Shown here: piece by piece, positions 39,923-52,900 of the stretch
How positions within the stretch are numbered: position 1 is the first letter of the stretch
Layout: the number at the start of each line of letters is the position of its first letter
Assembly: GCF_001949145.1 (NCBI RefSeq)
Contig: NW_019091414.1
Coordinates: 1,380,817-1,444,816 of the forward strand
From: Acanthaster planci
Taxonomy: Eukaryota > Echinodermata > Asteroidea > Valvatida > Acanthasteridae
Direction of reading: 5' to 3'
Length of the DNA: 64,000 nucleotides
Program-made: the position numbers and the translations under genes
The notes under the pieces: generated by a model
The model's database searches: none
What the model was told of the DNA's origin: nothing
The model's input: the letters and a program-made list of their open reading frames with translations, nothing else

Positions 39923-40069
39923 GGTACGTTTCTATCATTATTATAGAGTTAGATAATCATTATTATCTTTCTAACCTATATATGGTTTCTGTTCAGTCTC
40001 TCTGCACTGGTTTCCTGCATTCCCAGTACGTGAGTGGATTAAATATAAACGGCAACCAACGCAAACATG

Positions 40070-40330
40070 AATCGCTCCGTTGCCTCCGCGCCCGGCCGAT
40101 CGAGCGCCGTGCCGCCGCTTATCGCGCTTTCATGCGCACGCGCGTGGCCGGCCGGGCGGCGCGGTGGCTTTAATATAATATTCGGCAGCAAGAATTAGAT
40201 AAGTTACTTTTTACATGTACTGCGCCGTTCCTCAATTCAGCGCTGCCTAACCGGAGCCCGCGCCGCCGCCCGGAGTATAATTCACCGGGACATTTTCAGC
40301 GTGAGAATAAATGTGAAAGCCGCCGCTTGT
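40070..40330. promoter_or_regulatory. CpG-dense island
   Basis: A run of CG-rich words (for example GGCCGGCCGGGCGGCGCG near 40145) stands out sharply from the AT-rich surroundings. It could mark an unmethylated promoter region for the open segment just to its left, or be an inserted repeat. No transcript evidence. Confidence 0.4.
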
Positions 40331-41533
40331 TTTCCGAAAAATACGGTATATTAAAAAGATGTATTTATTGCATAAAAGCAAAAAACACCAACGAGCAGAA
40401 CTCTGAAGCAAGCAACTCAGAACTTCAGAAGCCCCTCCCCCAACGCGGCCTACGGGCGCAGGGGCTAGGGTTCCGACTGGACCAATGTGTCAACTGCATA
40501 CGAGCCACCTCAACTTCGTGCTGAACCTGGATGAAATTTAGTATAATTTCTGGCAACGTCCTGGATGACATCTCAATCCTTTAACAGTTTGAAAGGATGA
40601 CTTCCTTAAGGCGTCATATAGCCTTCTTATCCATCCTGAAGAAATTAACTGAATGAAACAATAGTCAGGTGTCCTAAAGTATATGGATTGTGATTTCATT
40701 TTGTAATTTGTAAACAACCGAGACATCTAATACAGCCCTCAAGATTCCAGCAAAATAGTCCCTTGATAGTCAATTTTTTATAGGTGCCAAAAATTGACAT
40801 GGACTTTGATAGTCTATAAAAGGAGCAAGTTTCAGGAAACCTAGCTCAGTGAAATTTGATGTCTCTTTGTTTTGGTTTATCAAGATATGTGTAGAACGTC
40901 TAGCAGGCAAATCTGATGGGCCAAGATGTTTAATTCGGCATATTGCTCTCTCTAAGTTTCTATCTCGTTCTTTTCTTGATGTATTGAACAGGAATCTGCA
41001 GAATTTCCTATATTTGGCAAAGTACTACTTGCTTCTGGTAAAAGCTATTTCTCTCTTTTGTGAAACACAGAAAGCATTGCTGCTGGCTAATAACAGCATG
41101 ATCTGTGCACGCACATACAGTACTACATTCTTTGCGGCCGGCTCATTCTTTAGAGCAACTCAAAAGTGTTGAACTGTTTCAACAGGGTCACCAGCCAAAC
41201 CAAATTTGTTCAGTGAGAGCACACAGAAATGAGTTCATTTGTAGAGGTTGTCACTGAGCAAACACTACACACAGATTGTTTTTGGGTTGATGTGGCTTGT
41301 GCAAAGTGCACATTAACCGATCCCCAGGGTTCAATAATGTTTGGTTTTTATTCAACCTTTGGTTTGTGATACAAGAGCAGTAATTTCCCTGGCAATTCAT
41401 AGTCTAATCATGACTGATTTTGCCTGCAGCCATTAAAAAAATGGTAACATTTCTTAAAAAGTCAAATTTAGAAAGGAATTATGGAAGCATTTACCCCACA
41501 GAAAACACCTTTCAGACCATGCAGTCTCATAAG

Positions 41534-41620
41534 GGTTTATACTAGCTCAGGTCGGACAACGCCTACATTGCACACTCGCAATGCAATGTACACGTCGTCC
41601 AACCTGGGCTAGGTTTATAC
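41534..41620. repeat. 86-bp near-palindrome
   Basis: The left arm (41534-41572) begins GGTTTATACTAGCTCAGG and the right arm (41582-41620) ends CTGGGCTAGGTTTATAC. The reverse complement of one matches the other along nearly 39 bases with scattered changes, around a short loop. It would extrude as a long hairpin. It probably is a small foldback transposon. Confidence 0.8.
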
Positions 41621-41789
41621 AGTATACAAAGGCAGTCAGTAATGTCCATGTACATGAATAGAACTCCTTCCCTATGCCGAAGTAAAGCACTTACAAGTCT
41701 GTCCCAAAGAAATGCAAAGAAATGAGAATACAGTGCTAGGTCCCTGGATGAGATGCTATAGTCAAGATGGAGAATGCAATGTTGGGTCC

Positions 41790-42000
41790 CTGGGTGGGAG
41801 GCTAGTACTTCACAGGTTGTCCCCCAGCTGTAGCACCTTTGTCAGTTTATTATACACGGTGTAAGGAGGTGCAAGTATAGGGGTAAAATGGCTTGCCCAA
41901 GGACACAATCGGTGACTACTAGCTGGATTTGAACCCCTGACCTTCTGACTATAAGTCCAGGACCCTAAGCACTAGGCCAAAGCGGTCTCTTTCCACTGTG
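41790..42000 (-). mobile_element. tRNA-derived SINE, second family
   Basis: On the minus strand, TGGCCTAGTGC (41979-41989, box A) precedes GGTTCAAATCC (41935-41945, box B). The body then contains GTGTCCTTGGGCAAGCC and a run resembling TACACCGTGTATAA. The same body words recur, more degraded, at 49330-49525. Confidence 0.7.
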
Positions 42001-43395
42001 TACAATTAACCATACAGCCTCCAAAATTATTATATTTAACTCTATGGGTTGCACCTAAATACTTGGCTATGGTTGCAAATTGCACACATTTCTTCGAATA
42101 TGAAGGTAGGCATATGTTTTGTTAATTTTTATAAAACCACTGTGATTATAATTTCTCTTACCCAGCATGCCTCTGATTTGTGTCTTAAACAGAGAAAAAT
42201 AAAGTTTGTCACAAAAATCTGCTCCATCTCTTCTGTGCAGATGCTTATCTTGTATTTGGCCCCGCCATCATATGGAAAATGATAGTTTGTCTTTCCTGGA
42301 TGCCAGATATGATTGTTACATTTCAGGGACTTTTATGTCACCTGGACTGTTTTGTTGTTGAGTGTGCAAATCGATGCACTAATAACAATGGCTGTGCTGT
42401 GATTGTTGACACCCGAGACTGGGAAGAGTCAACAATCAATAGCCAGCTTAGTCATTCCATTTAGTAGTTTGGTTTATAGTTGCAGTCGTTTGAAAAGTTG
42501 GCTTCCGTGAATTTACGCCAGGTTATGCAAAACTGAATGTATGTTCGCTTTAATTCAAACTGTTTGTGAATGTCCTTGTTGCTGATGTCCATTTGCATGA
42601 TGTTCTGCGTTAGATACGACATCTACAGTTTCCTGTTTTCTTCTGACATGTCTGTCTATAGGTGTTGAGTTATCAGCTGGACTTTGAATCTTTTAGCTGA
42701 AACTGAGACATGAGAGACCACCTTTTGTGACCCCATGTAAATGGAACAATCGTGTTCCAGACAGCGATAACAGTCAATAAACCAGGGTTCATCTAGAGCA
42801 GAGTCAAGAGCTTGCCACAGAATGTCTGAAGTTTTACTCTGCGGGCTGGTGCTGAAACTTGAAGAGCTCCTCAGAAACCTGCATGCGGTTTTAGTTGTCT
42901 GGTTCAAAGAGTGAGGTTAAGTTGTCCAAGTGACCTGTAAAGAAACTGTTCAAGGCTCATCTTGTCACAGTGTATTACATTGGTAAACAGAAAGGATATA
43001 TGAATACACTCATCACGTTCCTGTGAGCTAGCAGGATATCAATTCCTTCCAATACATCAAGCGCTCCTCTACTGCGCACATATATTTATCTTTTCGGCCT
43101 TGAGCCAATGTGTAAACAGAACTACCCAAGCCCAGCGCATACAGTATTGTGCAATGTGTTACATCATGGAGGAAGGAACACATGCAGTATCAGGTACAAG
43201 ACTTCGAAACCCTTGTTCCTTTTACGTTAACTTCATTGTAAAAGCAGTTACTCTTAGGAACATATGGAAGTTGAAAAAGCACAGTGATTTCAATCATATA
43301 AAAAGAGGACTTACTAACACAGTTTTTCCCATGCACCCGCGAATTTTTAGTGTCTCGATGCAACGTGGCCACTACAAATGTGCATGTACGCTGTG

Positions 43396-43441
43396 CACAC
43401 GTACATGTACATGTACATGTACGCTGTGCACATGTACACGT
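43396..43441. repeat. GTACAT simple repeat
   Basis: A core of GTACAT units (about 43402-43422) is flanked by related CGCTGTGCACATGTAC words. It is one of the longest pure runs of the palindromic word that peppers the left part of the window. Confidence 0.85.
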
Positions 43442-44784
43442 GGAACCCGATGGCTGAATGCGCGATCTAAAAGTGTTATTTCATTGGAAGCACACACATA
43501 TTTCAGAGCACTGATTTGATATTGTCGATATTCTGATCACGGTGCTACGCAGCCCTTCCATATTTCTTTGTTCCCATAGAGACGGGGTGAAAAATGGCGC
43601 CAATTAAAATAACTTTTACGTGGTCAGATAGCTGATGAATAGAAGAAACTACTCTGCCACTGAGGAGAGAGTCACGTTAGCGCTACTAGCCTGAGTTACG
43701 GCGGGTTGAAGATGAGACGTTGAACAAAAAGAGAGCGTAAACGGTGAATTTACTCGCAAAATTACACCAGAACAGGCGAAACTCCAATGTTGCACTAAAA
43801 AATGACGGAGTGAAATCGATGAAAAAATTTTACTAACTTATAAAGATTTTTTTCAAAAGGAATGTATCTGCAGTTCATAGTACTCAATTGAGGAAGCAAA
43901 TGTTTGACGCGTTTGTGGGCTATGGTAGAAAAACTAGACTAAATGAGCATCGATTTTTCAAGGGTATTTCTGTGTCGACAAGCCACGTGGTTCAGCGGCG
44001 CGTTGAAAATGAGCGCCAAGCAATGATATGCCGGGAGCACGGTGCGGGTTAGGTTTTATCATTACTTTGATAGCTTCATTAGTTTCATTAGAGCCAGGTT
44101 TTTAAAGAATTTTATTATTCGTTGGTTTTTATTTCAAGGTTAATTACCCTAAGTACACAGTGAGGAAGAGTCTAACGTTGATGGAATGAGAGTAGTTTTA
44201 CAAGTTAAAATTATACTCTATAAATTTAATTTGCAACATTCAAAATACTATTTCAGTCAAGTGAAACCTTATCTATCTCTCTGAAGTGTGCTTAAGCTCA
44301 TTACTAAAATATTGGATTTGTTCTTTATAAATCAAACATTTTAATTAAAATTCAAATGAAAGGAAATCTCAGGTAATAAGGATCTCTTCTGTAAATTATC
44401 ATTAAGTCTACCTACAAAGAGGCAATGAATAAGTTTAAAATCATATTTTAATCTTTGATTTCTTTTATTTAAGTTTTTTAACATTTCAGAGAAAACATAC
44501 TATTTACAATTGATTGGTTTTATTACATTCACATTTCTTTGATTTCTACTGTATGTACAGAGATTCTTTCATTGAGCTTAGGTATTGGACTGTATACTTG
44601 GAAATTAGGAACTGTTAAGTGTTCAGTAACTTTCCAATAACAATATGAATAAAAGCAAAACATTTGCAGGTTTGCTTGATGTACAGAAACTATTATTGTG
44701 CGTATAGTTGTAATAAAAAAAAGTGTAACCATAAAAAACTCGATGTTACATCCCATAAGTCAGGTGCATCTGTAAAGTTGAAAT

Positions 44785-46185
44785 AAGTTAAATATTATAC
44801 AAATAATGAATGTTTATAAGTGCAATGGTATTCAGTATAGAGCGCCAAAAGTGGACAACCCCATTTTCTCACAGTAGATTTTCGGAATTTTGGACTTTGC
44901 GTATAGCATTTTCAAAAAATGCAATTTTCCACCAGCAAATATTTGGATTTTACTTTAACAACTCTCATGGTGCGTCAAAAGTGGATAACTAAAAACTTCA
45001 ACTTGAAATTCCCACTAACAAATTTTATTTGATGCTCTAAAAGCGGAAAACCCCCATTTTCTCATTTTCTTCCTGTAGATTTTTGGGTTTTTTGAAGTTG
45101 CACCACTGACCCCTTTTCATAAAACCTAATTTTCTACTAGCAGAAATTAGGATTTTACTTTGACGACGACGGGGTGGTCCAAAAGTGGACAAGTTGAAAA
45201 CTGAAACGACCGCAGTGCTCCCTACACTTAGAATGGAATGGTCTTGGAAGATGGGCAGCCAACATTCACGGTAGAGGGTCAATGGTCTGACGGATGGCGT
45301 CGCAAATGTGGACAATTCCCATTGAGAAACCTGCAAATAAGAAAGGGCTGTCCAAAGCCCGACAGTCCTTTATGGTATACTGCAAACTTACGACTTCCCA
45401 GCGCACCATGTCATTAGAATGACGATGGCGGCTTGCCGTCGGGAATTTCCATTTTAAATAAATGAGCACATGGTGATATGTCCCCTAAACGATGCTAGCT
45501 GTAATAAACCATTGTATCCATGTCCAGTAGTATGATTGAATTTGTTGTGGAACGGAAAACGGTTTGAATTGAAAAAGTCATGTCAGGAAAAGACGCTAAG
45601 TGCTGTTTAATCAAGTGAACCAAGATTTTCAAAAAGGGGAAAATAGAGAAAGTAAAATGGGTTAAAAATGCAACTTGAACTTGCTGAATTAATTTTGACA
45701 TCCTACAAATTCCAAAACACGTATTCAGCCAATGATTCCAATCACAAAAAAGGATAGCCACAAAGAGAACAAATCTTTATGCCAGTACACCAGTCGGTCA
45801 TTGATATGACAAAAAGATTTAATTTAATATTTATCAACTTCAAAAACCCGAAAATCTACAAGCAGAAAATGAGAAAAGGTGGTTGTCCACTTTTGGAGCA
45901 TGACAGTAAGTCTGCCAGAGGGAATTTGAAGTTTTTAGTTGTCCACTTTTGACGTGCCACAAGAGTTGTTAAAGTAAAATCCAAATTTCTGCTCGCAGAA
46001 AATTGCGTATTTTGAAAATGCTATAAGCAAAGTCCGAAATCCCAAAAATCTACTAGCAGAAAATGAGAAAATGGGGCTGTCCACTTTGAAGCTCCATAAT
46101 TCAGCTTATTGAATGCAACATTCCATCTTTCAACTCATTAAAATATTCTTACCATTGCATTATTTGTTTTATATAATTGTCATAT
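44785..46185. mobile_element. 1.4-kb foldback element with internally repeated arms
   Basis: Long arms (about 44790-45090 and 45855-46175) are inverse copies of each other. Both contain AAAAGTGGACAAC, TTTAACAACTCT and AATTTGGATTTTACTTTAAC blocks. Shorter direct copies of the same unit (about 45030-45195) sit inside the left arm. CAAATAATG...GCAATGGT words mark both outer ends. The centre (45200-45840) is single-copy and could be captured sequence. No transposase is visible. It lies downstream of copy B. Confidence 0.75.
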
Positions 46186-46926
46186 AGATCCTTGTTATTT
46201 GATTCATCTTTAAATAAATTTCGAACAATTTCAAATCCCATTAACTTTTCAGACCAATTTCATTTTCCCTGGGTTTGATCAGTGCTGGCGCTGCCTTTTG
46301 AGGGACAAGGCCATTTGTATGTCGTGGAAACAAGGATGATCCTGACTGTTGTATATTTTTTACCATCCGCAAATGGGCGAATGGTACCTGACGCAGCATG
46401 AATGGCAGGAATAATGAATGTCACGTGATGCATGTTCCACCAATCAAATGACAAGGATCTGTATGGAAGTTATATAATTGAAAATAATCACACATGTTAA
46501 GCTAATTTACTATGATTTCTAACATGTGAGCTCTTCCTACCTCTCAAAAACAAGTCAAACACTTGCTTCCTAAAACAGAGACCACGCTCCTGAGAATTTC
46601 GGAAAAGTCCTGCAGATGTACAGCTTACCAGACAAAGAGTCAACAATTATCAACACAATCCTTTCTCAGAAGTACTAAAGTGCTTCTTTTATATGCCAGA
46701 GATGAGCCGCTTCAAAATAAGTATCTATTTGCTTGGCACATCTTGAATGAATAAATAGCTTGAAAATTGTAAATATACACCATTTATCAAACTACAAAAG
46801 ATTTTATGTACAAAATTGCTTCTTCTTTCAAACAAAGATTAATGGTATTTTAGCATCAGGCGAAAAGACTTTTCTGATATGACTAACCAAGAAGATGACA
46901 ATGATAGCTGATGTTGCATCATGTCT

Positions 46927-49900
46927 CTAGAAGAGATAAAGGATGGCACTAACAGCAGCAAGGGAGGTTACCATGGTAACTAACTTGAGAAATCCAGGAA
47001 TGGATGGTAGAAGTCTTTCCAGGGTGCTGCTGTCGAATGGCTTGGCTGGGATGTCCTGAATGAAAATACAATTCAAGGAAACTAGGATTTCAACTGGTTT
47101 CTCACTGAATCTGTGCCTATGTTGAAGAGAATACTTTTTTGTCAAGCATGACAGCCAAGCTTACTTCTGAAATGCTTGACTGCCGTTGCTAACAACGCCA
47201 AGGTTTTTGGAGGCAGCCACACCCACTTCCCAATTGTGTGTGAAATGAACACTATAGCTGAATGCTTGAAACTCAGCCTATTGTGTCAATGCCTGGCACA
47301 TTATACTGGCTCATTTGCACTGTGTATCATATGTACATAAGACTCAATCTGCCCCTACTAAGACTTTGATAGACACACTGAGAGTCAAGTAAGGTGATAT
47401 AATATTTCTTCATCTTATTTCCAATTTAAAACAGGCAAAAAAGAAGAGGTGTAAACCATAAGACCTATTCGAATCACTGATTAATTCTCTATTATAGAAG
47501 AATTGCTATCCGTTTCAGAGAAGTGTCCTGGCTACGTTTCTCCCTGGTGCTCTCACCGTTGAAATCTACATACTGATAGACAAGACAAGATGTTTACCAG
47601 TGATTCTGGCTCATCCTGCCATATCTCATCTTCCCGGATTAGTCCCTTCTGGTGCAATATCTGCAGTCCAAGGAAAGAAAAGCATAAATTAGCATTGCCG
47701 TAGCAGAATTCACTTAAGGCAGCTGACAACGATTCCGTCAACATTTAGACTCAAATGTGGTACCTCTCTTGCAGCTCTCTCTCCGGCTGCAACTGCTCCT
47801 TCCATACAGCCTGGCCAAGTGATGGATGTCTCTGTACCGGCAAAGTAGACACGCCCCATGGGCTCACGAAGCACCCTGAACAAGAAGAGACATTCAGCAA
47901 GCAATTTTTTCTGTAGTCCTACTAACAGGCACATTTGAAATAGGAACCTACATGACTTCTTGTACCTGTATTTGTATTTATTGGTCCAGAATGATCACCT
48001 GACCAGCCCATAAAAATACATATTATTATGGCATAGCCTAGTCTCTTGTGTGTATTAAGTCCCTACATGCACTAATGGGAGCAGTGAACTTACACAAGAT
48101 CAATTGTTGGAGTGCTTTCAATGGCTGATTTTTGTAACCATGATTCCACGTTAATTTCTTTGTATAGTGTAATTCAAGACAATTAGAATTAGAGGCCATT
48201 ACTGTGGTGGCACATCGCTCCTGGACAATGTTCATGTGAATGCCGTGCCACTGCAGTCATTGTGTTTAATCAAATATGTCTCTAATTTTCCTCAACATAA
48301 TGTCTGCTGAGCTTGAAGACAAAGTTTCTCCTCCCACAAATGATATTAAGGTATAGAGAAATTGCTTTGGGCCAATTAAGACGTGTGACCAATGCACTAA
48401 GTCCTTACATTGTACAACTTTCTGTTCAGAAACAAACCAAGACGTTGTCTTTTTGACACTTCAGGTTAGGAAAATAACAAAATAGGGTACTTCAACACCC
48501 TCAGATAGAGTCCCTCAGGTGTTAAGACATATCCTATTTCACATCACAGCAGTCGTTTAGAAATATTAGCCACGCAATGAAACAGATGCCTCTCCCCAGC
48601 CAGCATCTGACAATGGCCGTTTTCCAATTCTCAACTTCGTCTCTATCTCAGGTTTCATCCCCAAAACCAATCCCCGATTGAGGGACTGAGGCGTTTAAAT
48701 TACATTGGATTATTTTTTTGGCTTCCTTGCATCTAATTTGATGTTCTGCGGCACTATTAGACTGATTACTGCGCTTACAGCTTCAAAGTCAGCTAGTTAA
48801 AAAACAGTTGAGCCAAAGTTGAGTATTGAAAAACGGCCAATAAGCCTTTTGCGAGTTAACTTTGACCCAAATCTGGTACACTGCATTCTTTAAAATTCAC
48901 ATGAACACAACTTGAATACTCCTTACTAAAACCACTGTTGCTGTACCTTGTGATTCGAGGCAAGCTTGTGCTTAGTTACGTAAGAGACGCCTTGCAACAA
49001 TACACTATTCTCAATGGACAAGAAGGACACAAAGGAACCAGTCCATTCCAGAGATGGTGGTCGCTTGCCCCGAATCACAAGGTATAGCAACGGGGTCTTT
49101 AGTCTGAGGAATTCAAATTGTTATGCTTATGTGCAATCAGATAACTCGCAAATGGCTAATTATTGGCCCAGGCTTGCCCCAGAGATGGCAAAATTTGGCA
49201 TGGGTTAGCCCAGCCTATACCAACCCAGGGCCAGTGCTGGCCCAAGCAAACAAGTCTGGTTTGAGCCAATTTGGCTTATCAGGCCGATGCTTATCTCTGG
49301 TTTCCTTGGTATGAAATGACTGAGACTATTTCTATTCCCTCTGGATGGGATGCCAGTTCATCACAGGTTGCTTCCCATCTAATGCTGGTACCCATTTATA
49401 CACCTGGGTGTAAAGAGGAAGCAGGGGTGAAGTGGCTTGCCAAGGGCCACAACATACTGCCAGCAGCTGGTTTCGAATCTCAAACCCAATCATTGGAAGC
49501 CACAAACCGTAACCACAAAGTGCTAGCCCATGGCCAGCATCGATTCATTCATATACATGTAAGCTAGCTTTTGCCAACCTTGGACCATTAGTAATGGCAT
49601 CATTCCCTAAACAAGCCAGCCAAGGTAGCAACATCCTGCTTTAACAATCCTGGACAACTGAGCTGGCAACAGCTGGCCCAGGGCTGACCATGAAGTGGTC
49701 AGCTGTGGCCCACCGGGGGTTGTGCTCACCAGTTCTACCACATCTATATGGGCTAAGCCTCGGTCAGTTGCCTGATGCTAGTTAGGTCCTGTTTCCTGTC
49801 AGCAGATCACTGCTTGGAAACTTGCCTCACCTGCCAAACTGTGTGAGCACACCAGGTGGTGTTGTGGCCACATAACAACCTCCAGAGAATTCCTCCTCCA

Positions 49901-52900
49901 TCCAGTTATGCTCCATGTAGTTAATGGGCTACAAACGAGATAAACAGTTGACAGTTTGCTTGGAAAATTTCACGGGCATTTTATCCTACCTCCGCTCTAA
50001 ACTGAGAATATACATTGTTCTCACATATACTTGGGACAGCATATGGTTTTTAGGCCCATTCCACAAAATATGGAAATTGTGACTGTTATTCTGATAACAA
50101 TAACCCAAATCTGTAACCCCGACTTCCAAAACAGCCATCAGGATGAATGTTTGGTAGTCAATGAGTCAGTCCGCGTAAAATAACAAAACTAGGGGCACTG
50201 ATTTTCTGAAACACACATCAGGAAGATTAAACTAAAATCACTGTTTAACAGAGTGAGATGACAGAGATACGAGTTCAAAGTCACAATGCTACTCACATGC
50301 AGAGCTTCATCTGTTCCAAACGCTTTGGCATAGTACTCACATATGGCTTTTTTCCTACGGAAAATTTTAAAACGTTACAGTGGCATGTTCTCCATGGCAA
50401 TTCTACGACGTTTACACAAAAAATACATTCAGAACAAGTTACAATAATTAAGGCCACCAAAAACTATACATTATCAAGTATGTTCCAAGCTAATTATTAG
50501 GACCACTAGTACTTGTGCATGAAAATGGTCACTAAAGATAGTATTCAATTGTAATGGTAGCCTAGCTGGGGGGGGGAAGTACCTGTCACGAAGTGAAATA
50601 GGGATGGAGTGACATCAAGAGGTGCACCTATCCACAAGTCTCCCAGTGCATGGGTACAGTCCCCCAGTGGTGGGTACCTATCCACAAGTCTCCCAGTGCA
50701 TGGGTACAGTCCCCCAGTGGTGGGTACCTATCCACAAGTCTCCCAGTGCATGGGTACAGTCCCCCAGTGGTGGGTACCTACCCACAAGTCTCCCAGTGGG
50801 TACAGTCCCCCAGTGGTGGGCACCTACCCACAAGTCCCCCACGGACCATAACACTGAGCTATGGGCCCCATACAGGTAATTTCGACCAATATTTCAGCTT
50901 TTTAAGCTTGGCTAACTTGGCTAAAACAAACTTCCACACAGTACTTTTCACATCATTAATTCCCAAATCAAAATTGGCAAATGCTGAACATTTTGACTTC
51001 TTCTTTACACAGAGCAACACGCTACATGCATGTTGTAAAAAGGGCCCCCTTCTCCAAAAAATTGCCACTTAACCCTAACCCCAGGGAGCATTGAAATCAT
51101 GCACATGCTTGTTGGACTCAGAATGGTTAGGCTTAAGGGTTGAAATTTGCTTCCATACAAACCTTTCTTCTTTCGTCAGCAAACAGAGTGTCCTTGCTTT
51201 AATCCCATTGATGAACCTGGGCGAAAATTGTAAAACAACTGCTTAGCTATGCCCTTAAAGTAAAATGTTTCGCAGATATGCTACACTCTCAAATCTAGTC
51301 CATTGTATTTTCTGGTCATGAGGTGTCTTGCAAGGTCTTGGGGTGGGGGGTGGGCAAACATTAATCTTCTGAGTTGTGTACTGGCTGTGTTTATGTGTGT
51401 GTGGCAGGCATTTGCAAACATTTGCTGCCAAAAATTCATATGCCATCCAAATTAAAATGGAGACAGACAGGTGCCACATGTAAATAGTCTATGGTTTAAT
51501 TGATCTCTTAATTAACAACTGGAGTTTTACATGACTGCTACTAGCTGTGAGCAACATTTTTGTTCCAAAATCAAAAACTGGCACAATTTGTGAGATTTCC
51601 TTCCTGCTGAAAATCTAGTGGGAAAAAATACATACAATACACCTACATGTACATACCCCATGAGTGCTGGGTGTGAGCCATCAGGTTTGATGTCCTCAAA
51701 GGTGCCGACTATTGGACCCTCACTTCCAACCACAGATCCATTGAAATCTAGGGTTTAAAATAATCCAATTTGATATGGAATGAATACTGAATCAAGGGCA
51801 GACCCACAACCAAACTGTTTGGGGCAGGGAATTAGGGTCTTTATATAACCTTTTGTGGCCTCTCTGAAAGGTGAGGCTTCATTTTGGGGCTTTCAACATC
51901 CTTTGGGAAAGCGGGAGAAGAAACAGACTCCCCAAAGATCTTTTATTCCCCCCCCTATAAAAAATAAATAGGGGAGGCGAGAATACCTATAGACAAAGCC
52001 TCTTTGATAAGGCCCCCCCAAAAATACTTGGTCTCTGGTCAGACCAAAGATTTGATGCAGCGATGTGGGTTTTTCTTTTTAGTATTTTTTAGGGGTATGG
52101 GGTTGGCTTTTTAAGACTGGCAACGGACAACGAAATGAGTGGCATATTTAATCAAAGAGCAAAGGCTAGTAGTAGCACGTCGCACGTCATGCCGCCATTG
52201 TTGTTGATCACCTGGCTGCAACATTGTAACCTACCCGTGGTGTACTGGTTGTGTTCGACATCAACATTAAGCAGTCGTAATGGATCTATCACCAGGTACG
52301 AGCTGCCAACGAATAAGTCTGGTTCTTTGAACAAATTGCCTTTCCGATTTATGCACCTGTGGTCAGGAATCAGTCTACTCGCGAACATTCAGGTGGTGTG
52401 GAAATAGAGGGCGCCGTTTAAAAATGTCGAGAGAAAAACCAGAAAACAAAAACATTGACGCACATGTTCAAAATCGGCACGCGCGCTGACCAGAGACCGA
52501 CCATTTTTGGTTTTTTTTTGGGCCTTAAAGAAAATGAAATACTGAATCACTCATGTTTAAACATTTGTTAATTGTAACTGCAGAAGCAAATGACCAATCA
52601 TTGCATGCGCTCATGTCACATGACACAGGCTAAAACACTTATCACTGATAATATTTCATGACTTCAGATCCAACACACAGGAAAAGAATCAGAATTGTTA
52701 TGATCACTGAATGCAAAGGAGGCCCCAAAGTAATGGCAGATTGAGCTGGTTTTCAGAAAAACTAAGGGCCAACAATTTTGTCTGTGCTATTCTGTTGATG
52801 TATCCTCTCGAGAATGTGGAATCTGCCAATAAGGTACCAAACTTTGCACAAATGAATCGTATTGAAAGAGTCAGAAGAAAGTGTTTGTAATAAAAAAAAT

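Larger units (their letters stand above)
33947..46926. other. Intergenic stretch between the two MAO genes
   Basis: About 13 kb without a proven gene. It holds the 16-bp repeat, a hairpin at 35227-35253 (CATGGAGGA against TCCTCCATG), the promoter-like region at 36.1-36.3 kb, two SINEs, CpG-rich patches at 39.6-40.3 and 43.5-44.05 kb, a CATGTA simple repeat at 43402-43422, an 86-bp palindrome and the foldback element at 44.79-46.18 kb. The copy A promoter should lie at its left end and the copy B 3' flank at its right end. Confidence 0.6.

Noticed and set aside
42656-42907. 83-codon minus-strand frame with protein-like composition
   Set aside because: There is no flanking splice pattern or partner exon, and no family is recognised. 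I could not separate it from chance.
47764-47875. Copy B as a pseudogene
   Set aside because: All 17 exons join without frameshift or stop, and every splice site is usable (one GC donor). The Tyr-to-Cys change alone does not make it a pseudogene.
48937-49091. Open frame of 64 codons from 49014 as a gene
   Set aside because: It crosses the right arm of a MITE-like insertion inside a MAO intron and has no domain.
50609-51072. Open frames of 80-140 codons over the tandem repeat (proline/serine-rich reading)
   Set aside because: The 50-bp unit is not a multiple of three, and several frames stay open through the same repeat. It lies within a copy B intron, and no domain or splice support exists.
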